A stretch of DNA of 64,000 bases, from NCBI RefSeq assembly GCF_026262505.1, contig NC_067203.1:27509411-27573410 (forward strand), in the 5' to 3' direction. The translations under genes were made by a program, and so were the position numbers. A model generated the notes under the pieces. The model did not search any database. It was not told the DNA's origin and saw nothing but the letters and a program-made list of their open reading frames with translations. This document shows, piece after piece, positions 50,757-60,841 of this stretch. The stretch comes from Trichomonas vaginalis G3 (taxonomy: Eukaryota; Parabasalia; Trichomonadida; Trichomonadidae). The first letter of the stretch is position 1; each line of letters begins with the position of its first letter.

Positions 50757-51505
50757 TGAAGTGACTTTGTAGTTAGGGTTTGTATTTCCAGACCTGGCAC
50801 TTTCTATTATTGAATTTTTCTCTTCATCTGTAAGTTCTTTGACAGGTTTTGACAATGGTTCTGAACTTTTTGTTTGTGGTGTCAAATCTACCGTTTCACT
50901 TCTTCGGTCATTTCATCTCAGTAAAAAATTTAGTTTGGTTTGTTTTCAACTGGTTGTTGTTGTTTTTTTTAAGTCGGTCTAAAACTTCCTGAGGTATAGG
51001 AAGAACTTGACAAACACGTTGTGTAACTGCTGGAAGCCGACAAATCCATCTTGAACCCATTTGTCTCAATGCTGTATTGTTCATTTCATCTCAGTAAAAA
51101 ACTTTACATTCCCACGTTTGAGGCGGTTGAGGTTGGTTATTGTTTACCACTGTTGTGCATGGTTATATCCTCTGTTAAAGAATCTTTCACCTTGGTCATA
51201 TAGTGTCTGCTTGGTTATAGTAGTCATTTGCTTTGTTATAATAGTTTCCTGCTTGTCTTCCTACATTGTCCATCCATCCTTGAACTTTTCCTCTTGTTTT
51301 CAGGATTTGGAATAAGATTTGTTGCATCTCGTGCTACATCCCAACCTTCTGTACAGTTTGTATAATAGGTTGTGCTTTCTCTTTAAGTATACCTAATGTA
51401 CTCAAAATCTTCCTTCCAACCAAATACACCTCTGGCTATTGTTCCACTGCGGGTAAAAATCTAGATGCAACTCCTGCTAATGCGCCAAATAACCATTTCT
51501 TATAG
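50757..51505 (-). pseudogene. Remnant virion-type gene
   Basis: Several short minus-strand frames (about five breaks) with alanine/glycine-rich KKWLFGALAGVASRFLPA near the start. The start resembles a membrane-active or hydrophobic small virion protein, but the copy is too decayed to classify. It is divergent from the integrase. Confidence 0.35.
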
Positions 51506-51512
51506 GATAAAA

Positions 51513-52477
51513 ATGACGAATCCAAACAAGGACCCCTATGTTTCTAAAGCGACAAAGAAAGCACTCATGGTAAAAATCTTTAGTTCAACACCAAATGCTT
51601 GGTTTATGGATATCTTGGAAAACATTCCGAGGTATAGAGAAGATGGACCACCATACTGGCTAATATTTGTCGGTCAAAACACAAGATACTGTGAAGCCAT
51701 ACCATTATGGTCCAAAAATATTTTAGATGTGAAAACTGCTTTGACAATATTCGTTGACAAATACATCCAACAAAACTGACATCTGAACTGTGAAAGTTCT
51801 TTCAAATCAGATGATGTAAAAAACTATCTGCGTTCAAAAAAATGTAAACCAATATTTCATTGTCGACCAAAAACCATTCTGCTCTTGGTGTCATTGACGG
51901 TTGTATAAAAATGTTTAAGAGACTTAAACCAACCACAAGGTGGTGAAGCAAATGAAATGTCATATGACGACAAATATAGACACTTCTCCATGGGCAAAGA
52001 TGAGACAAGTTTTAAAATATTTACAATAGCCGTAAACAAAAAGGTTTGGGAAACCACTCCCCCGAAGAAATGAAAAACAACCCTGACTTAGAGAAAGACT
52101 ATATATTTAATAATTTAGTCAAAAGAGACAAACAAGAAAGAATGCCGGGCTTCAAACTTCAGAAAGGTGACAAAGTAAAAATAGAAATACCTAAACGCGA
52201 CCCATATGAAAATACTATTGACTATGACAACAATGGGAACCCGACAGGTACTCACATTCGTGTTCGTAAAAATAGAAGAAAGTATACAAGAGAATATTAT
52301 GAAGTTTTAGGCAAACATGGCAAAATGTACAGACTGCAAGCAGAAGATAAAACTACTATTGTCAGACCTCGTTTCAAACTTGTCAAAGTTCAAGGTGGTA
52401 TACTTTCAAAGACAGTTCCTAACAAATATAAGACAACTCCTGACGAATATGCTAAAGAAGTTGAAAATGACGACTAA
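51513..52477 (+). pseudogene. rve-family integrase (element C)
   Basis: Several frames (about three breaks). The N-terminal core part has AWFMDILENIPRY, YWLIFVGQNTRYCEAIPLWS, and the C-terminal part has KLQKGDKVKIEIPKRD, RRKYTREYYEVLGKHGKMYR and a tail, matching the SH3/chromo-like end of the integrase at 6423-7508. It lies next to the fibre gene, as in element A. Confidence 0.8.
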
Positions 52478-53737
52478 GCATTTCTATACCATGCGTAAAC
52501 TGTCATGTAAGGTGGCATGTAGTCTTTACTTTGTCCCGTTGTTTGCGTATATCCTGAAACGCGATGTGTATGGTTTCCTCCTCCCTCAGTGTTACTCCAG
52601 TAACAATTTATAGCAAACTTAACGTTGTCTTTAACATCATATCCTTTACCTTTTATCATTGCTGACCAATCCCAATATCTATGCTTATGCCAACCTGCTT
52701 GAGATGTACTTAAATCTATGTAGTGACTATGTGCAGGTAAATTTTCACCTGAAATCGTTTTACTTCCACCTGTTTCCTTTGAAGAGTTTGCCAATACAAA
52801 AACCTGTCGACTATTTGAGTCCAAGTTCCAAAACCCAGAACTGTTTCTGGATTTGTTGAGTTCATTGACGTATAAATAGAGCCTATAGGATATACTGTTT
52901 GAAGTATTTCTGTCTTTAATGTTTGAAGCTCTGTTTTGTCTGCTTTCTTGTCATATAAATCTTGAGCAGTGAATTTAGTATTATATTCATCCTTCATGAC
53001 ATAAACATCTTTACATCTAATGTTTCTCATCGTCGTTATGTCGTCATCCGATGTTAAACCTTGTGGAAAGTTAGGAGGTTTACAATATAATACATCCCCA
53101 CCAGTTACGTCAACCGTTCCTTCAATACTTTCTATAGCAACAGTTGTAAAACTTGTATGTGTATGGTTCTTATCTGCTTTCTTCTCAAGGCTAACGCTTA
53201 AGTCTGTTATTTCAGAAGATGTATGTGTATGTCCAACGGCACTTTTACTGTTTAAGGTTTCTTGTAAGTCTGTTATTTCAGATATAGAATGTGTATGAGT
53301 CTTTTTAGAATATTCGTTTTCAGCTCTTGTCACTTCACTTGACATTTTATTGTCAACATATGTTTTGTCTGCTAGTTCAGGATGAGTATGTTCTTTTGTT
53401 GCATAAGCATTGTTAGCTCTTTCTTCTTCTTTTGCTATTGCATCGTCTACATATTCTTTGTCAGCTTTGTTGTCAACATCTGCTTTCAAAAGAAGTTCAT
53501 TTATAGTTTCTCGTTTAAAGTTCCTTTTGTTGGATTTATACAGACAGTATTGTTCTTCTTGTCTTGAAATAGAAACTCATCTGTCATTGGGTTTATTGTC
53601 AGTTTTAAGTTTCCTTCTTTCAATGACTCAGATATCTTAGAATAGTTTGAAAAGTTTGTTGTGTTCTTATTTAGAGCTTGCATAATGAGTTGTCGGTTGT
53701 GTTGTATTTCTCTCATGGAAGCAATATCTTTCGACAT
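52474..53737 (-). pseudogene. Tail-collar fibre gene (element C)
   Basis: A minus-strand fibre gene (about two breaks). It begins with a helical N-terminal part, continues through a shaft with repeated NKADKEYVDDAI and KADKNHTHTSF motifs, and ends in a collar domain (YPIGSIYTSMNSTNPETVLG, GGSKTISGENLPAHSH, NHTHRVSGYTQTTGQSKDYM). Repeats and ending match the fibre gene at 3615-6403 and the fragment at 20402-21181. A role in attachment is inferred. Confidence 0.75.
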
Positions 53738-53755
53738 TTTTATTCTAGATAAAAT

Positions 53756-54602
53756 ATGCTTTCAATAGAAAAAGAAAATTCAAGAGTTGCTACAACTAAA
53801 CCATTAGATGAACTTTTTACTAATGTCGGTCAAAAGTTTGAGACAGAGACCGTAAAGCATGAAGGCTATCGTTTTGACTACCCATTAAGATGGCTAAGAG
53901 ACCCATCTGTCACAAAAGCTATTGGCTTTCGTAGAATGAAGTTCATTTCAGAAGCCATACATGGTTTCCCATTTACGGTCGGTTTTGAAGTTCGATACTA
54001 TAACAAAGAAAAACGTATGTATGAGAAATTTGAACAGGGAAAACTTTTACAAGTTAGTTTGCTTGTAAACTTAGAAACAACTCTTCAAGCTTTTCAAGAA
54101 AAAATAAACAATATCTATATCGAATATGCAAAACAGTATAACATTGACGAAGGAGAATACCATCTCGATATTATTTATGACAGGAAAAATGCAACTGTTA
54201 AAATCAATAGAATAGAAGACCTTGGAGAAAACGTTTATTTCTACAAAATATAACAACTTGGCATGGTATAGATTTATGAGGATGTTAAATCAGCCTGCAG
54301 CATATCCAGTACACCCAGACTTTTATGAAGTCGAAAACCCTAATGGAACATATGAAAATATTTTCGACCCAGATGCTATTATTGTTCATGCTTCATTTTC
54401 TGGTGCGCAAAACTCTTTCTTATGTCTGATGAATGATTTTTACGAAAAACCTACAAAGTTATACGAACCACCAAGTGGAAGTATTTCAGACTTTCAAGTA
54501 TGGTTTACTACAGATGGAAGAAAAAGAATAATTCCATTATACCATGCGTTTTACTTAGAACTTAGTTTCATATACAACTACTATCGAACGGTAAAAATAT
54601 AA
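53756..54602 (+). pseudogene. Candidate minor virion protein gene (element C)
   Basis: Two overlapping frames (about one break) of the type seen at 15808-16663 and 1-695. The first has YRFDYPLRWL and beta-rich sequence; the second has DAIIVHASFSGAQNSFLCL, a KPTKLYEPP segment and FQVWFTTDGRKRIIPLYHAF at the end. In each case the gene is near a fibre or capsid gene. A penton-like role is inferred. Confidence 0.55.
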
Positions 54603-54606
54603 CTTT

Positions 54607-54849
54607 TTAATACGGTTGAGGTGTTGGATTTGGTTGCCAACTAGACTGTGGTGCAGGTTCAGGCTGTTGTATAACAGGAGCTTGCTCTTCTGGTTCAGGG
54701 TCTTTAGGTATAATACCAACAAACTGACCTACTCTTTTACCAATATTTTTGACTCCGTTCCAAATTCCTCTTCCTACGGTTTTTATTCCATTCCATATAC
54801 CTCTTCCAACATTTCGAAAGAAGTTTCCTATCTTACTGAAGAAACCCAT
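54607..54849 (-). CDS. Amphipathic small protein with repeated GxWNG units
   Basis: An 80-aa protein. The first 45 residues contain repeated basic amphipathic units (FFRNVGRGIWNGIKTVG, GRGIWNGVKNIGKR), and the tail is proline/glutamine-rich (PEPEEQAPVIQQPEPAPQ). The repeats alternate glycine, tryptophan and lysine, as in membrane-active peptides and in the lytic or cement proteins of adenovirus-like viruses. No homologue can be named; the membrane-active idea is an inference. Confidence 0.55.
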   Translation of the reverse strand: MGFFSKIGNFFRNVGRGIWNGIKTVGRGIWNGVKNIGKRVGQFVGIIPKDPEPEEQAPVIQQPEPAPQSSWQPNPTPQPY

Positions 54850-55229
54850 TTTACTATATGTAAAAATCTAATGTCGCCTAGTCTCTTACGTTTCCTGTTG
54901 AGTTCCATAGCATTCTTTAACTGGAGCTCATACATTCTGTTTCTCCTCTGGTAGAAAACATATTCTGGGTCAACTCCTGTGTTCGCGTCATCTGCATAAA
55001 GTTGTTTATATCCCACTTCAGGGTTTGTATAAAACTCTTTCCATCTCATATTTGCATACCATGGTGGCAAACCTAACGCAGCGTCATTTGACATGGCAGT
55101 TTGCATTTGTACATCTGTTGGCACTTGACCATAGTTTGCCATTGCAGTTTGTATTCTAACTTCATTTGGAATATTCTCTGGGTTTGGTTGTCCAGGTTGC
55201 TGTGCATTCGCTAAGTTCTGTGCGTCCAT
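54828..55229 (-). CDS. Unrecognised virion-type protein (133 aa)
   Basis: The N-terminal half has imperfect repeats (VRIQTAMANYGQVP, VQMQTAMSNDAALG), the middle is aromatic (WYANMRWKEFYTNPEVGYKQ) and the C-terminal half is basic and helical (RNRMYELQLKNAMELNRKRK). The end overlaps the start of the next gene by 22 bp. It belongs to the same minus-strand block as 54607-54849. Function unknown. Confidence 0.5.
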   Translation of the reverse strand: MDAQNLANAQQPGQPNPENIPNEVRIQTAMANYGQVPTDVQMQTAMSNDAALGLPPWYANMRWKEFYTNPEVGYKQLYADDANTGVDPEYVFYQRRNRMYELQLKNAMELNRKRKRLGDIRFLHIVKWVSSVR

Positions 55230-55247
55230 TTAATATTAGATAAAAAT

Positions 55248-55369
55248 ATCTCTTACGAGTACATATACTGAACATTTGCAGGCATTGGTTCATCTTCATA
55301 TTCTCTATATCTTTCTGCCACGTCAAATAAATAAATGACACAATGGAAAAAACCTAAAAACAAGTAGTC
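55248..55369 (-). other. Short hydrophobic frame after the methyltransferase
   Basis: An open stretch with YLFLGFFHCVIYLFDVAERY and a charged end, without an ATG. It could be the remnant of a small membrane protein. Low confidence. Confidence 0.2.
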
Positions 55370-55802
55370 CTATTTCAAACCACATTTACTTACTAATAAA
55401 ATTTCTTTGTTATGACACTTTCTCCGGTTTATAGGACCTCTCTCATATTCTATCTTGTCATATCTAAACTCATAGTCATGTATGTCCTCTAACCATTTCA
55501 TGACACTTTCCAAACCACTTTTATCGGATGTAAAGTAAAAGCATGGATGGTTATGTAAAACGTCTAAAGTTTCTAAAGAGTCTCTCAAAGTCCAGTCTAC
55601 TTGGTATTGAAAATCCCATGTGTTATAGAACGGCGGGTCCACTATAAAGAAAACATTTTCCTTGTCTTTATATTTTTCATACAACTCTGTCCAATAACAT
55701 CTCACAAACTCTATACCCTCAATATATTTTTCTATGTCCTCTTTGAAAACATTTGTATAGTTAAGATATAAAACTTTTGACATAAGTGTTTCAATGTCAT
55801 GA

Positions 55803-55810
55803 ACTCTTAT
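55803..55810. repeat. Target-site duplication of the nested insertion, left
   Basis: The 8-bp actcttat is repeated at 57408-57415. Confidence 0.7.
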
Positions 55811-57407
55811 TATAGATCCAAGGTGATGTGATTTTTGCATCCCTGGGATGGACGATACACCCAAAGTGTCACCTTTTTTGGGATAACATGAATTTTAAAT
55901 ATCATGAGAGTTCTGCAAACCATATGCACAATATCTATTCAGCCTGACTTCTTGTATATATGAGTTAGACTTCTTAAATATTGTGCTTGGGGCGATATAA
56001 GTATTTCCGAGATTACCATCGTGCTCTATAGTATGCTACTTCTCCCTGGTTCTAGCTCAGTTCCAAGGATATTGGCGTTCAAGGATTTGGCAAGGTCCTT
56101 CCGAAGTCTCTCATTCGATGAGAGATTTCGGAAGAATCTTGCCTTAAAGTACTCCAACTCTTGTTCTTTTGTTCCTAAATAGTGAGAAAAGTTATTTGAC
56201 TACTTAAGGTAGAGATTATCCGAGGTCCCTCATTTGATGAGAGGCCTCGGATAATCTCTGCTTTAAAATTGTACACTTGTAGTCCATGAGAGTGTAAGTA
56301 TACATTGATAGGACAGCTTTCTTCTGAAGTCTTAGATTTGATGAGAACCTCAGAAGAAAACTGTCATATTTTATAGTAAAAGGAGTTTCAGGAGCTCCAA
56401 AGCTCCCTTTCGTAAGGATTAGGAGCTTTGGAGCTCCTGGTTCGTAGATGTGTTTCGCATCTTTCATCAGCAAAGGACATTTACCATCTGGGACTCTGTT
56501 GATGGAGACTCAGGAGCTCCAAAGCTCCCTTTAGTAAGGATTAGAAGCTTTGAAGCTCCTGGTTCGTAGACGTGTTTCGCATCTTTCATCAGAAGAGGCC
56601 CAAATGGTAAATAGCCTCTGCTGATGAGCTTCAGGAGCTCCAAGACTCCCTCTCGTAACGATTAGGAGCTTTGTAGCTCCTGAAGGTAAGGTAGGATTGC
56701 TCTGATCTCTAATCAGTAGATGCCATGCCTCATTATGAACTCTACTGACAAGAGATCAAGAGCTCCAAGGACTCCTTTTTTAGTTAGTGGCGTTCTCACC
56801 ATTTAGTAGGATTGCTGATCCTACTAATGAAGTGATCACTTAGTATACGTTTTGAATAAATTGAATTTTTTTTAGAATTTAGTATTTTTTATAGACATCA
56901 CATGTATATTATAAATACATAAATATATTCTTTAATTCAAAAAATTCAATTCGGTTTTGGGATGGGCATCCCAGCCCCAAGTATTCAATTTTATTCAATT
57001 TTTAAAGAATTTTGGGTTGGGATGCCCAGACCAAAACAAGCTTTATATTTTGATGTGTAGATACGTATGTGTGCATCATTGTTGTGTTATATATTATGTT
57101 TTTAATGAAAAAAAATCTGATTCAAAAAAAATTATCACTAATTAGTTGATAATATAAAGAAAAAATAGATAAATTGTATGTTTTGAGAGTATTTATCCAC
57201 ATTCACTCATATGAATTTCATTAAATAGTGTCTTTTTACTCCCAAATTTATTTTGAATTATTGAAATCAAAGAAAAAAAATCAGAAAAATTTCTCGAAAT
57301 TTTTATTTTCAAAAAAAATTTGGATTTTATATTGAAAACTGACACTGGGAGGACGATAGGGCTGGGATTGGAGATACCCCGCTCACTTGGGAAAAATACG
57401 GATCTAT
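55811..57407. mobile_element. Non-autonomous insertion element with hairpin array
   Basis: About 1.6 kb inserted into the methyltransferase gene. The ends are inverted (tatagatcc at the left, ggatctat at the right) with weaker similarity further in (tgtcac/gtgtca and atcgtcc-like), and the site duplication is 8 bp, a size typical of hAT- or MULE-like transposons. No transposase frame is present. The left half holds a run of hairpins (56089-56826); the right half is very AT-rich with a gggatgggcatccc inverted repeat (56955-57038). Confidence 0.7.
56089..56826. repeat. Array of about nine consecutive hairpins
   Basis: Stem-loops include 56089-56143 (26-bp stem, 3 mismatches, loop tcg), 56211-56259 (23-bp stem), 56312-56365, 56390-56438 (17-bp perfect stem), 56512-56560, 56587-56626, about 56629-56686, 56699-56763 and 56804-56826. 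Several share arms with ggagctccaaagctcc or tctcat/atgaga. There is no credible coding frame; the 85-codon frame on the minus strand is antisense to the stems. Confidence 0.8.
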
Positions 57408-57884
57408 ACTCTTATAGAACCACTATATAATAGTCTAGCAGATATACTATCCCAGTCTATATATTCTGCTTTTTTCAAAACCTCTCTCACAATATTTTTG
57501 TTATCTAATGGTATACGTTCCATCTTACCTATAGGTATCTTTTCTTTTAACTCTTTCAATATATTGTTTGTGTCTGGAATATGTTTGAGACGGTCCATAT
57601 AGTTGTCGAAGTCATTGCATATAATCTTTGAGTCTGGAATATTGTATGGCACAAATGGGATATATAGAAACTTCCACCGAACAAATCTACAAATGTTAGA
57701 CCATTCGGTAGTTTCTTAAGTTCTCTCAATATAATATCTTTACATTTACTCTTATTTCCAAAGAACGGTAACGGAGGTTTTGTAAAATTCATTTATATAT
57801 AATAATAAAAATGTTTTTACCCGAAAAGTGATAGAAAAGTGACAAAGCATGAAAACATATATAATTTGTGAAAAGCGACACATT

Positions 57885-57963
57885 ATATAATGTTTTCGAC
57901 CCAGAAGAAGGCTTCTTCCCAGAAGCAATGGAGGAAGAAGAAGAGTCCTCCGAATTCACACCA
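57885..57963 (+). pseudogene. Acidic C-terminal gene fragment
   Basis: A short open stretch encodes FDPEEGFFPEAMEEEEESSE, similar in character to the acidic DPE ends of 11353-11826 and 40992-41410. It is probably the remnant of a gene end next to the right terminus. Confidence 0.3.
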
Positions 57964-57996
57964 GAAGACTAACAATTTTCCGAATAAAAACTTCAT

Positions 57997-58076
57997 TTAT
58001 ACTAAACATCTTCGGGGCTAGAGGGCACGAAAGTGGCCTGGAAAGCCCACTACCTTTTTTTTTTTTTTTTTTTTTT
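57997..58076 (-). repeat. Right terminal inverted repeat of element C
   Basis: This is the reverse complement of the left repeat, from ttatactaaacatc through ggctagagggcacg to the terminal poly-T run, with a few differences. Confidence 0.9.
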
Positions 58077-58082
58077 AATACA
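58077..58082. repeat. Target-site duplication, right (aataca)
   Basis: The 6-bp aataca next to the right terminal repeat matches 32468-32473. Confidence 0.8.
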
Positions 58083-58143
58083 TCGATTAATACAAAAGTC
58101 TCATACTATAAAATGAAAATTATGATTTTATTATAAATAATTT

Positions 58144-59349
58144 TTAATTTTGCATTCTAATTTTCCCAAGTCTCTCAGGAATCCATTTTTGGGCTATTTT
58201 CATCAATCCTAAGGAGGATTCTTTCATATCCTTTGAAATCAAATCCAGAATAAAGTCTGCAATGGTTTGTTCATTGGATATACCTCTGAGAGGGGCATCA
58301 ATGTTTGCTCCTTGACTTAAAAGCCAGTCAATAACCTCGTATTGCTTTTTAATTCCTGTAACATAGTCACCTAGAAGGGTGTTCATGCTTGGATTAGCCA
58401 CACTATCTATTTTCAGCCCGGCGTTGACTAATAACTCTAATATTTCTATTAGAACATCTGATTCTGCAACATCAAGAAGGTAAAAAGGACCAAGATGTCC
58501 GTCTTTGTCTACTCTATTTACATCTATATCCTTTTCTAGGATTATTCTTGCTATTTCCGGACTTTTGGATTCGCAGAGCCAATGAACAGCAGCTTTAGAC
58601 TTTATTGTAGGTGGGAGATCTATATTATCCAGTTTTTGGCATATTAGTCGCACAGTTTCGACCTGTCCTTGGAAACACGCCAGAGAAAGAGCAGTTTGGT
58701 TGTCTGAGGAGATAAATGAGAGATCAACGCCTGCATCGATCAGTACAGGTATCGCATCTGGTTTATTGTTAATAAGTGCTAGCATAATTAGTGTCATGTT
58801 TTGCGTATTTCTTAATGACATCGGACAATGTTTCAATAAAAGTTTGAGACATTCGACATTTTTCTGCTTGATTGATCGCCCAATAGGGTCGTTGGCTCCA
58901 TTCATAACAGCTTTCAAATCTGCGTGGTAATCAAATAAAATTTGGAGAACTTCAGGAGAATTTGCGGCTGTTGCTAACTGGAGGCATTGCCATTCCGTTT
59001 TGTAAATAATTTTAGCTTGTTCTGGATTTCTAACAAGAATATACGTCAAACATTCGACTGAACCATTAAGACATGCGTAATGAATTGGTAAATAAGAATC
59101 TGCACTTTTAATATCAATTGGGATATAATTTTCTAAAAGAATAAATGTTTCCAAGGAATCCTCAAAAGCAGCAATATGAAGCAAGCTTAATCCTGTTGTT
59201 GAGAGAAGTAGAGATGTCTGTTTATGTGTTGCAGCATCGGGTGAATCTAAAATGGGAATTGTAAAAATTGTCTTTTTGAAATCTTCCTTAAGATTAATTA
59301 TCAAATTTTTTACTGTGTTGACATCGTTTTCAACAACTGCTTTTGTCAT
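58144..59349 (-). CDS. Ankyrin-repeat protein (host)
   Basis: A 401-aa protein made almost entirely of ankyrin repeats, about ten in number. Clear examples are GLSLLHIAAFEDSLETFILL, LPIHYACLNGSVECLTYIL, QTALSLACFQGQVETVRLI and YEVIDWLLSQGANIDAPL. Ankyrin repeats bind partner proteins; T. vaginalis has a very large family of such genes. The frame stays open for about 26 codons upstream of the ATG at 59349 and the repeat-like sequence seems to begin before it, without another ATG, so the 5' end may be incomplete. Its 3' end is about 60 bp from the element C insertion. Confidence 0.85.
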   Translation of the reverse strand: MTKAVVENDVNTVKNLIINLKEDFKKTIFTIPILDSPDAATHKQTSLLLSTTGLSLLHIAAFEDSLETFILLENYIPIDIKSADSYLPIHYACLNGSVECLTYILVRNPEQAKIIYKTEWQCLQLATAANSPEVLQILFDYHADLKAVMNGANDPIGRSIKQKNVECLKLLLKHCPMSLRNTQNMTLIMLALINNKPDAIPVLIDAGVDLSFISSDNQTALSLACFQGQVETVRLICQKLDNIDLPPTIKSKAAVHWLCESKSPEIARIILEKDIDVNRVDKDGHLGPFYLLDVAESDVLIEILELLVNAGLKIDSVANPSMNTLLGDYVTGIKKQYEVIDWLLSQGANIDAPLRGISNEQTIADFILDLISKDMKESSLGLMKIAQKWIPERLGKIRMQN

Positions 59350-59472
59350 ACGCTTGTACAGTTCGTTTGCAATAAGAAAAGGATTTTGCTGTTGATTAGG
59401 ATTGAGTGTTATTTTTCAGGGTGCATTTCCGACCAAAATTCTTTTATCGTTGATTAAAGAGATTTTTTTCAG

Positions 59473-60747
59473 ATGTTTGGGAACATCACTTTGCAATATC
59501 TCTCATTGCAATCTCTTTCCCAAAGTTCCTTATATACAGAACCTTCAAATTATCTCAAGAATTATTTGTTTTTTCACAAGATTTCCTATTTTCGGAGCTT
59601 TTCACCATTTTTTTCATCGTTTGCATCAGATAGTCAAATAAAATTTACTAAATCTCGCTTTAATATGATCTTAAATACAGTAATTTCTATAAACGACAAG
59701 AAATTTAATAATACTCGATATAACACAGGATTAAGAGAAAAACCAGATGAAGATTTGGAGATTCTATACTGCACATTTACAGATATTACATCCAAAAAAG
59801 AAGGTGGCGCCATTTGTTTGAAAAGTTATCGATATTCTCTTTTTACATTTTGCTGTGGGTTTTCGTTATGTGCATCTCATACAGCAGGTGGCGCAGTTTA
59901 TCTCAATTGCTACTCTTACCTTGCATACAAAACGTGTTTTTACGGATGTCTCGCTCTAAACTCAGATCAAGCCGTTCACTCCGACGTGAGAAAATATGCA
60001 CGAGATGAAGCAGCCGATAATACCTTTAACCTAACATTCATTTGCCAATGTTCTCCAAAACAATCACAAGGACAGAAAAGAGCTGTTTTTTTAACAGGCG
60101 GAATGCAAATTTTTCTTAATTCGAACTTCACCAACAACCACGTTCGCGAAGAATCATCTGCGATGATTACTTCATATCCAACAATTTTCAACTTGAAATT
60201 TTGCGAATTTACGAAAAGCAGTGGAACTAACCTCATTTGGATTCATTTGATTGAGGATGGCTTCACGCTGAGCTACTGTAATATATATAACAACACTTTA
60301 GCTGTTAACAAATCTTCTTCTGTGGTTGTTATCGAACAATCAAGAGCTGTGTTCACCAGATTCATATTCTTCGATAACCAGTGTTTCCACTGCATGGAAG
60401 GCACTTACCAGGTATTTCTCATTGAATGTTCGTTTGATTTCCAATTTGAACAAGCGATATTTGGCGAACTAAAGGTTTCGGACAAAGGCAGTAAGTTTAT
60501 GACGGCTGGTAGAAAGTATAAACTTAAATTTGCTCCAACGTGGGACTGCTGGGCCATTGGATCAGCCTCCCCACGTGCAACAAGCATTTTAATACATATA
60601 CTCAATCCACAGAACTCATCTACATCCTTGATTATCGTTATTCTTGTTTTAATTGTTGGCGGAATTGTTGGATTCGCAATTTGGTTTAGTCAAAACACAT
60701 TCATCAGGGATCTTGAAGATTTAGAGCCAATTAATATTGAGAATTGA
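59473..60747 (+). CDS. Pmp-like surface protein with C-terminal anchor (host)
   Basis: A 424-aa protein. The body has GGAICLKS and GGAVYLNC motifs and N-x-F/C-rich repeats typical of the parallel beta-helix of chlamydial-type polymorphic membrane (Pmp) proteins, a family also found in T. vaginalis. Near the end is one transmembrane helix (SLIIVILVLIVGGIVGFAIW, residues about 386-405) followed by a 19-residue tail (SQNTFIRDLEDLEPINIEN). No clear signal peptide is visible at the N-terminus, so the start may be elsewhere. Probably a cell-surface protein, possibly in adhesion; that role is inferred. Confidence 0.7.
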   Translation: MFGNITLQYLSLQSLSQSSLYTEPSNYLKNYLFFHKISYFRSFSPFFSSFASDSQIKFTKSRFNMILNTVISINDKKFNNTRYNTGLREKPDEDLEILYCTFTDITSKKEGGAICLKSYRYSLFTFCCGFSLCASHTAGGAVYLNCYSYLAYKTCFYGCLALNSDQAVHSDVRKYARDEAADNTFNLTFICQCSPKQSQGQKRAVFLTGGMQIFLNSNFTNNHVREESSAMITSYPTIFNLKFCEFTKSSGTNLIWIHLIEDGFTLSYCNIYNNTLAVNKSSSVVVIEQSRAVFTRFIFFDNQCFHCMEGTYQVFLIECSFDFQFEQAIFGELKVSDKGSKFMTAGRKYKLKFAPTWDCWAIGSASPRATSILIHILNPQNSSTSLIIVILVLIVGGIVGFAIWFSQNTFIRDLEDLEPINIEN

Positions 60748-60841
60748 TTTTTCATAGAGATTTTGTTTTATATTATTTATTTTTAATAAAAAATGTTAGT
60801 TTCTTGGTAAATTACTCATGTTTAAAAGAGGTAAATACTGA

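Larger units (their letters stand above)
55370..57792 (-). pseudogene. Dam-type adenine methyltransferase gene interrupted by an insertion
   Basis: The minus-strand gene starts at 57792 with PPLPFFGNKSKCK and TFVDLFGGS, the cofactor-binding region of D12-class (Dam-like) N6-adenine methyltransferases. Further on is ICNDFDNYMDRL and, beyond the inserted DNA, FFIVDPPFYNT, the catalytic DPPF-type motif, and a final region ending EILLVSKCGLK. The gene is split by the element at 55811-57407 and has about one further break. Such enzymes could mark element DNA or act in replication control; this is inference. Confidence 0.8.
32474..58076. mobile_element. Polinton/Maverick element C, full length, old
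   Basis: The element has terminal inverted repeats (32474-32550, 57997-58076), a 6-bp target duplication and a complete set of Polinton parts: large virion-type gene, capsid genes, helicase, ATPase, PolB, integrase and fibre, plus KilA-N, HNH and Dam cargo. It is broken in well over twenty places, so it is much older than element A. It inserted about 60 bp beyond the 3' end of the host ankyrin gene and was later hit by another element at 55811-57407. Confidence 0.9.

Noticed and set aside
56216-56473. 85-codon minus-strand frame in the hairpin array
   Set aside because: Composition follows the palindromic stems; no start context or homology-like features.
1-58076. Bacteriophage or bacterial contamination, suggested by tail-collar, KilA-N and Dam genes
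   Set aside because: Polinton integrase, PolB, ATPase and jelly-roll capsid genes, 6-bp target duplication and continuity with eukaryotic SNARE and CCCH genes show that it is integrated eukaryotic DNA.
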